Source: Ktedonosporobacter rubrisoli (GTDB lineage Bacteria > Chloroflexota > Ktedonobacteria > Ktedonobacterales > Ktedonobacteraceae). Taken from it: a DNA stretch of 64,000 nucleotides. Below are positions 53,719 to 62,923 of this stretch, piece by piece. The DNA lies in NCBI RefSeq assembly GCF_004208415.1, contig NZ_CP035758.1, positions 8,742,001 through 8,806,000 of the forward strand, given 5' to 3'. The notes under the pieces are model-generated. The model ran no database searches. It was not told the origin of the DNA and was given only the letters and a program-made list of their open reading frames with translations. Position numbers and translations under genes: made by a program. How positions within the stretch are numbered: the stretch's first letter is position 1; every line of letters begins with the position of its first letter.

Positions 53719-56700
53719 TTATCTGTCATGCCAGAGCATAATTTTATTGAGCACCAGAAAAGAGGTGTTAAGGCTCCGCGCCTGGCTCATCTCGCTCAGA
53801 AAATCAAGAACTCTTGGGTTGTAGCCCCTGATGCGGAAATCATTGCGCGCATCATCCATCAGTGTGTAGAAGCGATAATTTGAGCCTCGGCGGGCGGCCA
53901 GGAGCGCAACTGCGTACTGTTCCCAGAGCTGGATAAGGCTGAGCAACTCTTCGATCCCCGCGGTGTAATTGTTCCAGCTACGAGCTAAGCGAATGTACTT
54001 GTAGGCAATATCAAAGTTGCGGCTTGTTAAGCCTCGATACAGGAAATGGGTAGCCAGCTGCTGATTTTCTGGCAGATACATATGCTTCTCATCGGGATAG
54101 CTGAAGGCAATTAATTGCTCAGCGACGGCGCTGGCCGCTTCTACTACCCTGGCAATCTTGCTATCATCGGTTGTGATGAGCTGGAACAGGTCGGAGAACC
54201 AGGCGTTGTACCATTCCAGGCGGGTAAGTAGGATGAGCTTATACATGGGATCGACAGCCTCGGGTACTTTGCCGAGATAGCTAAGGCCATCTTCGTAGTT
54301 CATGCGGATCTTTTCGGGCTGCCTGGCAAGATTTACCGGGTCCTCAAGCCGTCTGCGAGCCTCTTGTAACCATGTCTGGTAGAGCCCTTCGTGTAGTGTT
54401 CTGGCGAGGTCTTTCGCTTGTTTGACTTTTTGCTTGTCGAGCTGAAAATCAAGGACGATATGCTCAGCTTTGAGCAATTGCCGTAGCTCGTCATTCCAAC
54501 GACTGCAGCTTTGCAGGCAATGTAGATGGATCTGGACTGCTTGCAAGTCATCTCTGTTGAAGGCTTGCTGAGCTGCTGTACTGTGCTGAGAGAGTATTTT
54601 GTGCAAGCTGCGTTGGAACAGCTTATCCCAGCTTTGTCGCTCAAGTGTAAGGGGATTACCGCTCTCGGGATCGATGCGCGTACTGAGAAAGTACGCCCAG
54701 AAATGCTCGCTACAGAGTAGATGGAGCCAGAGGAATGTGCTCAGTTTCCAGAAATGATCAGCTTTGTCTTTGCTTGAAGATTGTGCCAGGGCATGTTCTC
54801 GGTACACAACGGCAAGGCCGTGCAGAATAGAGATTTCGGCGGGAGTGATTTTGCGCAGGCAAGTGCGCCACTCCTGCTGGATTTGCACCATCTGATTAGA
54901 CTGTAACGCTTGTAAGAGTGGGGGATGTTGTGAGATGCTTTGCGCAAGAAAGTGATAGCGACCCGCTCTCTCCTCAAGCTCGCTAGTTTGGGGCAGGATG
55001 ACATGCAAGAGGCGCCCTACCGCGAGATCCATTTCGGCGCTGGCGGCAAGCTGTTCCAGGCTAAAGCCACGTAGCTCTTTTTGTCCGGTTCGTTGCACCG
55101 TATCCTGCAATTGCTGTATAGCCGCTGGCAGATCGCCTGCCATATAGGTCTGGGCTGTGCAATAACAGAGGAATTGTGCCCATTCCCGGCGCAGTGCAAG
55201 GGACTCATCCTGGAGAGAAAGCGCACGCTGCCAGAGTTGATTAGCTGCTGCAATCTCGCCCTTGATAGCCAGGAGGCGGGCTGCTGCGGCCGTTAGCGTG
55301 GGATCAGCTTGCTGTTGCGAGACTTTGAGCGCTGCCTCTTTAAAGCATGGAAGCTCTCTACGCTGACTCTGAACGTAGGCGCAGAGGCAGGCAAAGGCCA
55401 GACGTACATCTACTATTTTATCGATTTCTGCTTCGAACCGACTGAGGATGAGGGCCAGCAATTCAAAGCCGCGCTCAGACTGTTGCGTTGCCAGCGCCGT
55501 TGCGGCGAGAAGAACCTGGTAATAACGTGCCGGTATCTGCTTTGGCAAGTCATGTAGCGAGGGGAGCGTGTCGCTCTTTTTGGCGCTTAACCAGAGCTGC
55601 AGGCATCTATACAACTGCCTCTCAAATTTACGTTTGGGCTTAATCTTTTGTAAGAAATCAATGGCTTCGGCGGGCTTTTGCTTGCGTAGTTGTATGCCAA
55701 TATATAATAGGACAAGCCACAGGTTTGTAGGGGAGCTGTATACCTGTTTTTTGATAAATCGCTCTTGCTCGGTACTATCCTGGCTGGCCAGGACGCGCAG
55801 TCTGGTGTGATGGGTCAGGCAGCGCTGGTAGAGGCGCTGTAAGGCAGATAAATTTTTACTGCTAGCTAGATACTGTACCAGCTCGGTCATTTTAGCAACC
55901 TGACTGACCTTTTCGGTCTGCAAACAGGTCTGTGTGACGCTGGTTGCTAGCTCCAGAATAACATCAGAGCGCAGCTGCTGCGCCTGTTCCAGCAATACCA
56001 GCAATTCTTCACTGGCGGTAGCGACAAGCGCCGGTTGGCGGCTCTCTAGCTGGGCAAGCAGCGCATACCACAAAAACCAGGGCTCTTGCGCGGCCTCAGC
56101 GAGTTGTTGTAGATCTTCCCAGATATTTAAGCTGGCAATAGCTTTCTGCTCCGGTGAGAGCAGAAAGTCGAGACATTGGGCCAGGATATGACTATCGGCA
56201 GGTAACGCCTGGTCCTGCTGGCTGAGGGCTAACTGTAGGAGATTATAGGCCTGTTGGCGGTACTGAGCAGCCTTTGCCCTCTCGCCTGCCAGCTGTGCGT
56301 GTGCGGCTCCTTGAAGATAGAGCTTGCAGTAACAGTAATAGTGCATGGCATTCCCGGCAGGCACATCGCTGTAATCGGTCGGGAGCTCGCTTTGCTCTCC
56401 AAGATAACCGCTTAAGAGTGCGGCGCGCCCTGGAGCGCGTCCCTTTTGCGCAATATCTACTAGATAGCTGTGATCTACCTGGAGATTTTTGGCGAGGGCG
56501 TGCACGCTAAAAAGCAAGGCTGCTCTCTGATAGCGATAGCGCATGGCAGCTTCATCGAGCAGGCTCTCGGCTTGCCGAGCATTTCCCTTAAGCAGAGCAT
56601 AGAGAGCTTGCCAGGTCTGCCGGTCGGGGTTTGGTAAATGCGCAAAGAGCGGGGTTTGGATGGCAGCTTGCATCCTGGCAACTTCGTGCCGATAGAAAGC

Positions 56701-58077
56701 TACACCCAGAGCTGAGCGCAGTTGCTCCATTTCCTCCTCTATCGTCCCGCCGCCCGCCGTGGGGAGTATTCCCAAAGGCGCCTTAGAGCGTGATAGAGCA
56801 ATGCGGGCCTCCATGGCCGGAATATAGAGGAGAGGCATTGTGGCGCGTAGCTGCTCAAGTTCCTGATCTGTAAGGGCGCCGGGATTACTTTCCAGCAAGA
56901 GACAGGCGAGCGTCCAGGCAGCCGGCAGGTGCCTCATCTGATTATAGCATTGTAAGACCTTTGGATGATCGGCGTGGAGCAAATTGGCCCAGGCCTTATA
57001 GTAAATCTGGCGCTCAGAGTATGTTTCGCTGAAAGCCGCAAAGGCCTGAAGCGCTTGCTGTGCATCGCCTTCTAACAGATAGAGTCGTCCTATAGTGAAG
57101 CTGGCAATATTATCAACATACTTGCTTAGATTAGCTTCGGCAAGAGCGCGAGCCGTGCAAGGAGGCTTCCCGCCACTTCGCGGGTCTTCAAGCCAGCATA
57201 TCGCGAGGCTAAGGTTGATTAGAGCAATAACTATGGGATCATTTGTCGTGCTTATCTGCCGCGCTTCCTCAACTGCCAGCGTGAAATCTGGTAGCTTGAG
57301 CAGGGCGGAGAGTAAGCCAATCTGGGCCGTACTGTCACCTGGATGCGCTTGAAGCAGCTGTTTGAAGTGTGTCGCGGCTTGAACAGGAGTGTGCTCAATA
57401 AGCAGTGTTCCTAGGCCAAGCACGAGCTCACGCTTGGAGAGGGTGATATTGTGCTCATGACAGCGCCGCGCAAGCATATAAATGTCTTTTAACTGCTCAT
57501 ATGGGGTTGTGAAATCGGCGACACAGAGCTCATCCAGGTAACGGAGAATACGCTGGCTGAATTCAGGAGTAGAGGAGTGCTTCAGATAATCGAGATAGAT
57601 CTCGATATGCTGGATGGCATATCCCTTGCGCTGAAGTAGTCCCATAATCACGCCCTGGCGCGACTGCTCGCCCACATTTCGGTACATTCTGGTCAGGAGT
57701 GCCAGCGCTTCCCTACTATCCTTACGTGCATCATAAGCTTGTAGCAGGCGCTGCCAGACCTCCTCCGGGCTGCATCTGGCTTTTTTCAGGCCTTGCAGTG
57801 CTTCCCCCATTTTCTCTATCGACTCTAGATCGGATGAACTGAGCTCGGCTAGATGCTCGGCTGCTAGATAGTCATCAAGAAAGGAAAGATAGAGATGCGC
57901 ATAGGTTTGAGGATGCTGCAGAAAGATTTGTTGGGTTTGCCATAGACCGTCAAGCCTGAGTTGCTTGTCTTGCTCCTGTAGGGTAGCTTTCCATGTTTGT
58001 TTTAGCTGCCCCTCATGAGAAAATGGGCTCTGTATAGCCTGGCTAAGGTTGCGCCAGAATGGTTGCTTTGTCCCCAT
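53719..58077 (-). CDS. Giant helical-repeat (TPR-like) protein of the Hsp70 locus
   Basis: 1452 residues, essentially all alpha-helical, with many TPR-like helix pairs (for example ALLTRMYRNVGEQSRQG, AATHFKQLLQAHPGDSTAQ, AIDFLQKIKPKRKFERQL). No enzyme motif, signal peptide or membrane segment. The ATG directly follows the stop of the kinase gene (TAA-ATG), so the two are coupled. Such length suggests a cytoplasmic scaffold that recruits the chaperone set and possibly the kinase's targets. Composition is rich in Leu, Gln and Ala. I recognise no named family. Confidence 0.8.
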   Translation of the reverse strand: MGTKQPFWRNLSQAIQSPFSHEGQLKQTWKATLQEQDKQLRLDGLWQTQQIFLQHPQTYAHLYLSFLDDYLAAEHLAELSSSDLESIEKMGEALQGLKKARCSPEEVWQRLLQAYDARKDSREALALLTRMYRNVGEQSRQGVIMGLLQRKGYAIQHIEIYLDYLKHSSTPEFSQRILRYLDELCVADFTTPYEQLKDIYMLARRCHEHNITLSKRELVLGLGTLLIEHTPVQAATHFKQLLQAHPGDSTAQIGLLSALLKLPDFTLAVEEARQISTTNDPIVIALINLSLAICWLEDPRSGGKPPCTARALAEANLSKYVDNIASFTIGRLYLLEGDAQQALQAFAAFSETYSERQIYYKAWANLLHADHPKVLQCYNQMRHLPAAWTLACLLLESNPGALTDQELEQLRATMPLLYIPAMEARIALSRSKAPLGILPTAGGGTIEEEMEQLRSALGVAFYRHEVARMQAAIQTPLFAHLPNPDRQTWQALYALLKGNARQAESLLDEAAMRYRYQRAALLFSVHALAKNLQVDHSYLVDIAQKGRAPGRAALLSGYLGEQSELPTDYSDVPAGNAMHYYCYCKLYLQGAAHAQLAGERAKAAQYRQQAYNLLQLALSQQDQALPADSHILAQCLDFLLSPEQKAIASLNIWEDLQQLAEAAQEPWFLWYALLAQLESRQPALVATASEELLVLLEQAQQLRSDVILELATSVTQTCLQTEKVSQVAKMTELVQYLASSKNLSALQRLYQRCLTHHTRLRVLASQDSTEQERFIKKQVYSSPTNLWLVLLYIGIQLRKQKPAEAIDFLQKIKPKRKFERQLYRCLQLWLSAKKSDTLPSLHDLPKQIPARYYQVLLAATALATQQSERGFELLALILSRFEAEIDKIVDVRLAFACLCAYVQSQRRELPCFKEAALKVSQQQADPTLTAAAARLLAIKGEIAAANQLWQRALSLQDESLALRREWAQFLCYCTAQTYMAGDLPAAIQQLQDTVQRTGQKELRGFSLEQLAASAEMDLAVGRLLHVILPQTSELEERAGRYHFLAQSISQHPPLLQALQSNQMVQIQQEWRTCLRKITPAEISILHGLAVVYREHALAQSSSKDKADHFWKLSTFLWLHLLCSEHFWAYFLSTRIDPESGNPLTLERQSWDKLFQRSLHKILSQHSTAAQQAFNRDDLQAVQIHLHCLQSCSRWNDELRQLLKAEHIVLDFQLDKQKVKQAKDLARTLHEGLYQTWLQEARRRLEDPVNLARQPEKIRMNYEDGLSYLGKVPEAVDPMYKLILLTRLEWYNAWFSDLFQLITTDDSKIARVVEAASAVAEQLIAFSYPDEKHMYLPENQQLATHFLYRGLTSRNFDIAYKYIRLARSWNNYTAGIEELLSLIQLWEQYAVALLAARRGSNYRFYTLMDDARNDFRIRGYNPRVLDFLSEMSQARSLNTSFLVLNKIMLWHDR

Positions 58078-59025
58078 TTAGTTATTTCCTGTTGCCTTAA
58101 TCTTTGCATATACGCCGTTGAGATCGGCCAGGAGCTCACCAATATCTGCGTAGCGCTTGTTGGGATAGAAGTGTAGGCAGCGCGCCACGATCGTATCAAG
58201 GGTGGCAGAGGCCGTATTGTTAAGGTGTGATGGTGGGATCAGACGAGCCATGCGCAATTGTTTGTACCAGCGATCACGCTGCATGAAGGATTGCGAGGCG
58301 AGGGAGGCCCGAGTGAGGAAAGGATGCTTTCCAGTCAGACCCTCATAGAGCATGAGGCCGATAGAATAGATGTCCGAGGCGGGTATGCTTTCGCCCAGCA
58401 TGGTTTCAGGTGCCATGTAGCCTAGCGCGCCCACAATGCCCCGTACATGGCCCTGGCTCATAAGCCTGGCGGCCAGACCGAAATCGACGACGCGGATGAT
58501 TCCATCATGGCCGAGAATGATGTTGTCAGGCTTCAGATCGCGGTGGATGAGCGGTGGTTCCAGAGCGTGGAGACCTTGCAGCGTGGTGCAGATCTGGCGA
58601 ATCCAGTTGAGAAGGAGCAAAGCAGGTACATGGCCGAGTGTGGCCATGTGTGCGGCTAAAGTTGTGCCCTCTACATACTCCATGACAATGAAGCCACGCT
58701 TTTCGCGCTGCGGGTCGATGCCCATATCATAGACGTGGACAAGGTGTTGGCATACTTCGGGATCATTTAGCTCTTCCATAAGGCGCGCGAGCACAAAGGC
58801 ATCGGCGAAGATTTGTCTTGCCGTCTCTGCATCTAAATTTGTATATCTGCTGAATTTGATGGCTACGGTGCGGATGGGCAAGTCAAGAAAAAGCTGCGTT
58901 CCCTTGAAAACGGCTCCGAAATTGCCCTCACCTATGTAGCTCTGCAATTGATAGCTGTCTCGTATTGTCTGGCCTTCAAAGCTGCGCATATCAACATCGG
59001 CTCTGCTCGCGATGTACTCTGGCAT
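58078..59025 (-). CDS. Soluble Ser/Thr protein kinase, first gene of the Hsp70 locus
   Basis: 315 residues, a complete Hanks-type kinase: glycine loop IGEGNFGAVFKG, VAIK, catalytic HRDLKPDN, DFGLA and APE-like APETMLGE. No membrane helix or PASTA repeats follow; the chain ends soon after subdomain XI. The ATG at 59025 has GGAGG nine bases upstream. As the first gene of the run, the kinase may phosphorylate the giant helical-repeat protein or the Hsp70 tail. No cognate phosphatase is in the window. Confidence 0.92.
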   Translation of the reverse strand: MPEYIASRADVDMRSFEGQTIRDSYQLQSYIGEGNFGAVFKGTQLFLDLPIRTVAIKFSRYTNLDAETARQIFADAFVLARLMEELNDPEVCQHLVHVYDMGIDPQREKRGFIVMEYVEGTTLAAHMATLGHVPALLLLNWIRQICTTLQGLHALEPPLIHRDLKPDNIILGHDGIIRVVDFGLAARLMSQGHVRGIVGALGYMAPETMLGESIPASDIYSIGLMLYEGLTGKHPFLTRASLASQSFMQRDRWYKQLRMARLIPPSHLNNTASATLDTIVARCLHFYPNKRYADIGELLADLNGVYAKIKATGNN

Positions 59026-59390
59026 GTATTCTGGCCTCCGGCATGTAACTCTTTGGCTAAAGTGACTTCCCATATATACAGTATTTTGTGTTTATAGTGT
59101 ATGACGATAATGAAGGCGATATTTAAAATTATAATCTCTATCACGTGGAGTACTCATCCATATGGGCGAGGATGCAGAGAACCATTTTTTTGCCTTTGCT
59201 GACGAGGCTAGTATTTATACTTTACATTATGCTAAAAGTAATATCAATAGTTTACAGATGTAATTTGGCTTGAAAGGGCTCCTTCGGCAAAGAAAGAAAA
59301 TGTATAGTAAAGCTGGGAATATTCTTATGCGCTATTTTTAGGGATGGGACGGCTAGAGGCCTGGAGATAATAAAAACGCTATGTGTCTGT
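59026..59390. other. Regulatory and intergenic region upstream of the Hsp70-kinase locus
   Basis: About 365 AT-rich bases. TATAAT-like elements on the minus strand lie near 59130-59136. No gene. Confidence 0.5.
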
Positions 59391-59431
59391 GAGAAGAGCA
59401 ACTCACTCCTAGCACGGAAGTTGCTCTTCTC
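59391..59431 (-). terminator. Hairpin terminator of the lipase-like gene
   Basis: Perfect 13-bp arms GAGAAGAGCAACT / AGTTGCTCTTCTC with a 15-base loop, about 37 bases past the stop. On the minus strand a T-run (59376-59372) follows after about 15 bases. Confidence 0.65.
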
Positions 59432-59467
59432 TAAACATAAAGCTCTGCAAGCAAGAGCCAGCAGCCT

Positions 59468-60624
59468 CTAATGGGCTAAGACAAGATTTGGATCGCTGAG
59501 CGGAGCCACAGCCAGGGACGAGGGAGTTTGCGCGGAGATGAACTGCTGCAGCCCGTTCTGGACGTCTTGATCGGTAAGCACATCGAAGTGGTTGGTTGTC
59601 ATCTGCTGGAGCGGGTTATTGCAGCGAGAAGAGGCCTTATGATCTTGAAAGATACGCCCATAAATACCCGAGGCGTAGCCTCGGTCCGCAAGCCATTGTG
59701 AGCTCGCGAAGTTTTTCACGCCAGGAAAGTGAATACAGATCCCTGGACTATAGAGAAAGTCGAGCGGATTTCCTATAGACAGGCTGGCCAGATGATGGCT
59801 GGCGGCGCTGGAAGCCAGAGCCTGGTTGGATAGAGCGCTGCCAAAGAGCACATCTGCAAGACTATTCTGGCCACCGTGGGGGGGAGCGGAAGCAGTTTGA
59901 TAAACCTGGAACAGATCTTGCAGGCTGGTAAGCGGTAGCTCTGGCTGTTTAGCAGGTACGAGGGCAGGACACATAAGCTGGTAATATTTTTTAGCCAGAT
60001 AGTAGCTCATGGCATCTTCGTTACGCATCCCGCCTAAGGGAGCATCAAGCGTTACGATCCCGGCGAGCCGGCTATTGTGGGACGAAGGAAAGCCGTGCTG
60101 TGCGAAGTAAGCTAGCAGGCCAAAGGCTATGGTACCCCCAGACTGTGACCAATCACATAGATGTTGGTGTCAGGATAAGTGTTGAGATAGTTTGTGACCT
60201 GGACTTGCAGTTTATTTACATAGACACTCAGATGCTGGGTAAAGGTATCCTGGCAGGCGTAGGGCTGTGGATGACCAGAGCGATCGAGCCCATTGTAGCT
60301 GAAGATTTTCAGCGTAGCGCCTGGCTCGGTTTTCGCAAGCCGGGGAACAATTCCGCCAGGCTGATCGAAGGAATAGATATGGCCCGAGAGTCGGTTATGG
60401 GCGGCATCGTCGCTTGAGAAGTCTGTATCGATGCCTTGAACAAACAGGAACAGTTTATGCGCTGAACTGGCCCTGCTTGCGCTTGCCGTAGCCGGCGCAT
60501 GCGCGAACAAGGTGCTCAGCAAGGAGAGAAGCAGCGCGACGAACACGCCGAGTTTGAGCAGTAAACGAGCACTAAAATGCCGATGTCCGGCAACGAGTGC
60601 TGGCTTTGTCATAAATGCACACAT
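59468..60624 (-). pseudogene. Secreted alpha/beta-hydrolase (lipase-like) gene with a one-base frameshift
   Basis: The 5' frame (from 60624) encodes a signal peptide (KLGVFVALLLSLLSTLFAHAPATASA), LFLFVQGIDTDF and the nucleophile elbow IGHSLG, then stops. The next base frame continues with TIAFGLLAYFAQHGF, LVTLDAPLGG-like sequence and a C-terminal TNHFDVL holding the probable catalytic His. A single missing base in the GGGGG run (minus strand, 60139-60135) explains the break. Restoring it gives a ~385-residue secreted esterase. It may be a genuine loss or a homopolymer error in the assembly. Confidence 0.75.
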
Positions 60625-60959
60625 ACCACCATCCCCAAATAGATTATGCTTTAGATTTTAGCAATCAGTTAGATAATTATCTGTATAAGAAAGTATATAA
60701 GCACCGGAGTAGAAAAGGGTTGTGGATGAGTAGAGAGTGTGTTGAGAATGAGTAGAGATTTTGCGTCCTGAGATGAATAAATAGGAAGCGGGTAAGAAGA
60801 TGTATCGAGGCCTGATTGGTGGAACGCGTCAGGCTAAAGCTACTCCCTCCGTGATAGTTGCCCCTTAAGCGCTTCGGCACCATGCGCCGGGACAAGCTCA
60901 TGTGGGAGAGAGTAACCGCAGCCAGTTTGTCGATCCTGAAAATCGTGAGACGACAAAAG
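60625..60959. other. Intergenic region upstream of the lipase-like gene
   Basis: About 335 bases between two minus-strand genes; AT-rich near 60650-60700, where the lipase promoter should lie. No gene is seen. Confidence 0.5.
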
Positions 60960-62141
60960 CTATTTACCTGTAGAAAGTGCTTCGCGTGCTGTGGCATCGA
61001 CGCCTTCTTCAAGGCGAACGGCACAGGCTCTCAGGTAATTTAAAAAGTTGCCTGTAGCCTGGCGCAAGGCCTCTACTAGCTCGGCATCGGGCCTGATAGT
61101 GGGCTCCCACCACCAGCGCGAGATTGTCCAGGTGCCTTGCTCTAAGCGGGAATCCAGGCGGCCTATAAAGCGATTCTTGTAGAAGACGGGGAGCACATAA
61201 TAGCCCCAGCGGCGCTGTTGGGCCGGCTTGTAGACTTCCCAGGTGTAATCGAAATTGAAAAGCTGTAATACTGCCTTGCGATCCCATAGGAAGTTGTCAA
61301 GCGGGCCAAGAAAAATGACCCGAGGTGGTGGAGGAGCTGCATTTAACAAAGGCAAGGCACTGCTGGGCATATGATAGAGAGCAGCTTTCTGGCCTACCTG
61401 CACAGGTAGCAGCGTGCCCTCCTCTACGAGCTGGGCAATAGCTTTTTTGCGTGTTGTGCTATCCCCGCAAGCGCTCCAGATGCATGCTTCGGCAGTAGGA
61501 CGGAGCAGCCCGCTGGCCTGATGGCGGCGTAGGATAATCCAGCGATGGAAGGCTTCCTCATCGGTCAGCAGGGGCTGATTATAATATTGGGCGGGAATAA
61601 CTTGCGCGGGACGGGCGTAGTAGTGCCGGCCGGATTTGCGATGGTGCGTGAGCAGCATACCACAGGCCCACATTGCACGTAACACGCGCTTTGTACGCGT
61701 TAGCCCATACCAGCTATTGTTGTCTGGTAAACGAGAGCGGTCTTCGAACTCCTGTGATGAGAGTGGGCCCTGAGCATCGATAGCGGCAAGAATCTGTTCG
61801 GGTAAGCCAGGGTCGGCTTGTAATATCTCTCGATCGTGGTAGGGGCGATACATCTGGCGAATGGTTTCGCGTAAAGGCCAATCGCTGACGGGTACCAGGC
61901 AAGCTTGTTTATCCCAGGCGTCGTAAACGACCCTATCTGTATAGGCCGTTGCTTGCCAATCGTCGACGCGATAGCCAGGTACGCGAGCCTGAAAAACCAG
62001 GTCTGGATTGCGTCCTACCGGATTGAGTGGATCATATTGTACAGTTCCCAGCTGCGTAAAGACTCCTGGAAGATCTGATTGGGCGAAGTGATACTTAACC
62101 AGGAAGTCCCGGGCCTCTTCATAAGAAAGCTGCAGTGCCAT
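60960..62141 (-). CDS. AlkZ/YcaQ-superfamily DNA glycosylase (QxD, AlkX type)
   Basis: 393 residues of the winged-helix HTH_42 family that unhooks or excises alkylated bases and interstrand crosslinks. The catalytic QPhiD/QPhiQ motif appears as VQYDPLNPVGRN (about residues 33-44), of the QxD kind that marks the YcaQ/AlkX subgroup. AlkZ proper has QxQ. Further family segments: YDAWDKQACLVPVSDWP and FLGPLDNFLWDRKAVLQLFNFDYTWEVYKP. Upstream of it in the same direction is a ClbS/DfsB-like protein, and such proteins and glycosylases both protect against genotoxins. Either self-protection or general repair is possible. Confidence 0.88.
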   Translation of the reverse strand: MALQLSYEEARDFLVKYHFAQSDLPGVFTQLGTVQYDPLNPVGRNPDLVFQARVPGYRVDDWQATAYTDRVVYDAWDKQACLVPVSDWPLRETIRQMYRPYHDREILQADPGLPEQILAAIDAQGPLSSQEFEDRSRLPDNNSWYGLTRTKRVLRAMWACGMLLTHHRKSGRHYYARPAQVIPAQYYNQPLLTDEEAFHRWIILRRHQASGLLRPTAEACIWSACGDSTTRKKAIAQLVEEGTLLPVQVGQKAALYHMPSSALPLLNAAPPPPRVIFLGPLDNFLWDRKAVLQLFNFDYTWEVYKPAQQRRWGYYVLPVFYKNRFIGRLDSRLEQGTWTISRWWWEPTIRPDAELVEALRQATGNFLNYLRACAVRLEEGVDATAREALSTGK

Positions 62142-62174
62142 AAGTTATCTTGCTACCTTTGTTCTTGGATGTCA

Positions 62175-62660
62175 CTATGCATGTTTGCGCGCGAGCCAAT
62201 CCTGAATTATCTTGATATGATCAGCGTAATGGTCGTGGGCCGCAGGTGGAATCGTCGTCCAGACGGGATCTCCATTGCTTGCAGGCTGGTTTAACTCTGC
62301 CTCGCTCATGGCCTGCACGCGTTCTACCAGGCGTTGGTGAGCCGTATGTAATTCAGTGCGCACATCGTGTAGCGGGCGATCTATATTGGCCTGATAGATG
62401 ATTTCATTCATTTCATCATCATCTTTGCCAGCAGCCGGATCGTTAAAGGGTACACCTTCTTTTCTGGCTTGCATGATGGTCAGACGGCGCTGTAGCCACC
62501 AGCTTATATGGGCCAGATTATCCTTTACTGACCACTTCCCATTCACGCCCGGGGTGATCATCTGCTCTTCGCTTAAGGACGCGAGCAGGGTTTCCAGTGC
62601 GCTATAGCTGGAGGTCAGATCGTCGAGGAATCTCGCTTTGTCAATATGTTCTTCGGCCAT
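62175..62660 (-). CDS. DinB/ClbS-DfsB superfamily four-helix protein
   Basis: 161 residues, all helical: KARFLDDLTSSYSALETLLASLSEEQM, WSVKDNLAHISWWLQRRL, and a late HDHYADHIKIIQDWL. The spaced His residues (AHISWW, HDHYADH) fit a DinB-fold metal site, though the pattern is shared with the ClbS/DfsB group that inactivates the genotoxin colibactin. Good ribosome site (GGGAGGAAGAGT upstream). It lies 34 bases before the glycosylase gene in the same direction, so it is probably co-transcribed. Function inferred only from fold. Confidence 0.75.
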   Translation of the reverse strand: MAEEHIDKARFLDDLTSSYSALETLLASLSEEQMITPGVNGKWSVKDNLAHISWWLQRRLTIMQARKEGVPFNDPAAGKDDDEMNEIIYQANIDRPLHDVRTELHTAHQRLVERVQAMSEAELNQPASNGDPVWTTIPPAAHDHYADHIKIIQDWLARKHA

Positions 62661-62774
62661 ACTCTTCCTCCCGGAAAGAAACTAGAGGTTCCACGTTCAA
62701 AAAATGAGATGCTGCATTAGTAGCAGCTACTACCTGGGCTCTTGGCAAAAAAATGTCTGAGTGTGCCCTCAAAC
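62661..62774. other. Short divergent intergenic region
   Basis: Spacer between the DinB-fold gene and the WYL regulator promoter. CTCAAACTTGAG at 62769-62780 is a palindrome overlapping the -35. Confidence 0.5.
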
Positions 62775-62803
62775 TTGAGTCTAGCATAAAAAAAGGTTAT
62801 AAT
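62775..62803 (+). promoter_or_regulatory. Sigma70/sigmaA-type promoter of the WYL regulator
   Basis: TTGAGT (62775-62780), 17-base spacer, TATAAT (62798-62803); start expected near 62810. The palindrome CTCAA-AC-TTGAG (62769-62780) covers the -35 and is a possible operator. Confidence 0.75.
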
Positions 62804-62821
62804 CTGTCCTGATTGAACGGG

Positions 62822-62867
62822 TTCTACCCAAAACGTGGGGCTAAGCTCAATAGATTCTACCCAAAAC
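62822..62867 (+). repeat. Paired direct repeat in the leader of the WYL regulator
   Basis: TTCTACCCAAAAC at 62822-62834 and again at 62855-62867, start-to-start 33 bases, about three helical turns. Both lie just downstream of the promoter, so a bound dimer or looped pair could block transcription. Autoregulation by the encoded regulator is plausible. Confidence 0.7.
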
Positions 62868-62923
62868 AAGAGGTCCCAAAGCTTTAGTAAAAGCAGGAAA
62901 ATTGGCAGAAAGCTGAAAGAAAA

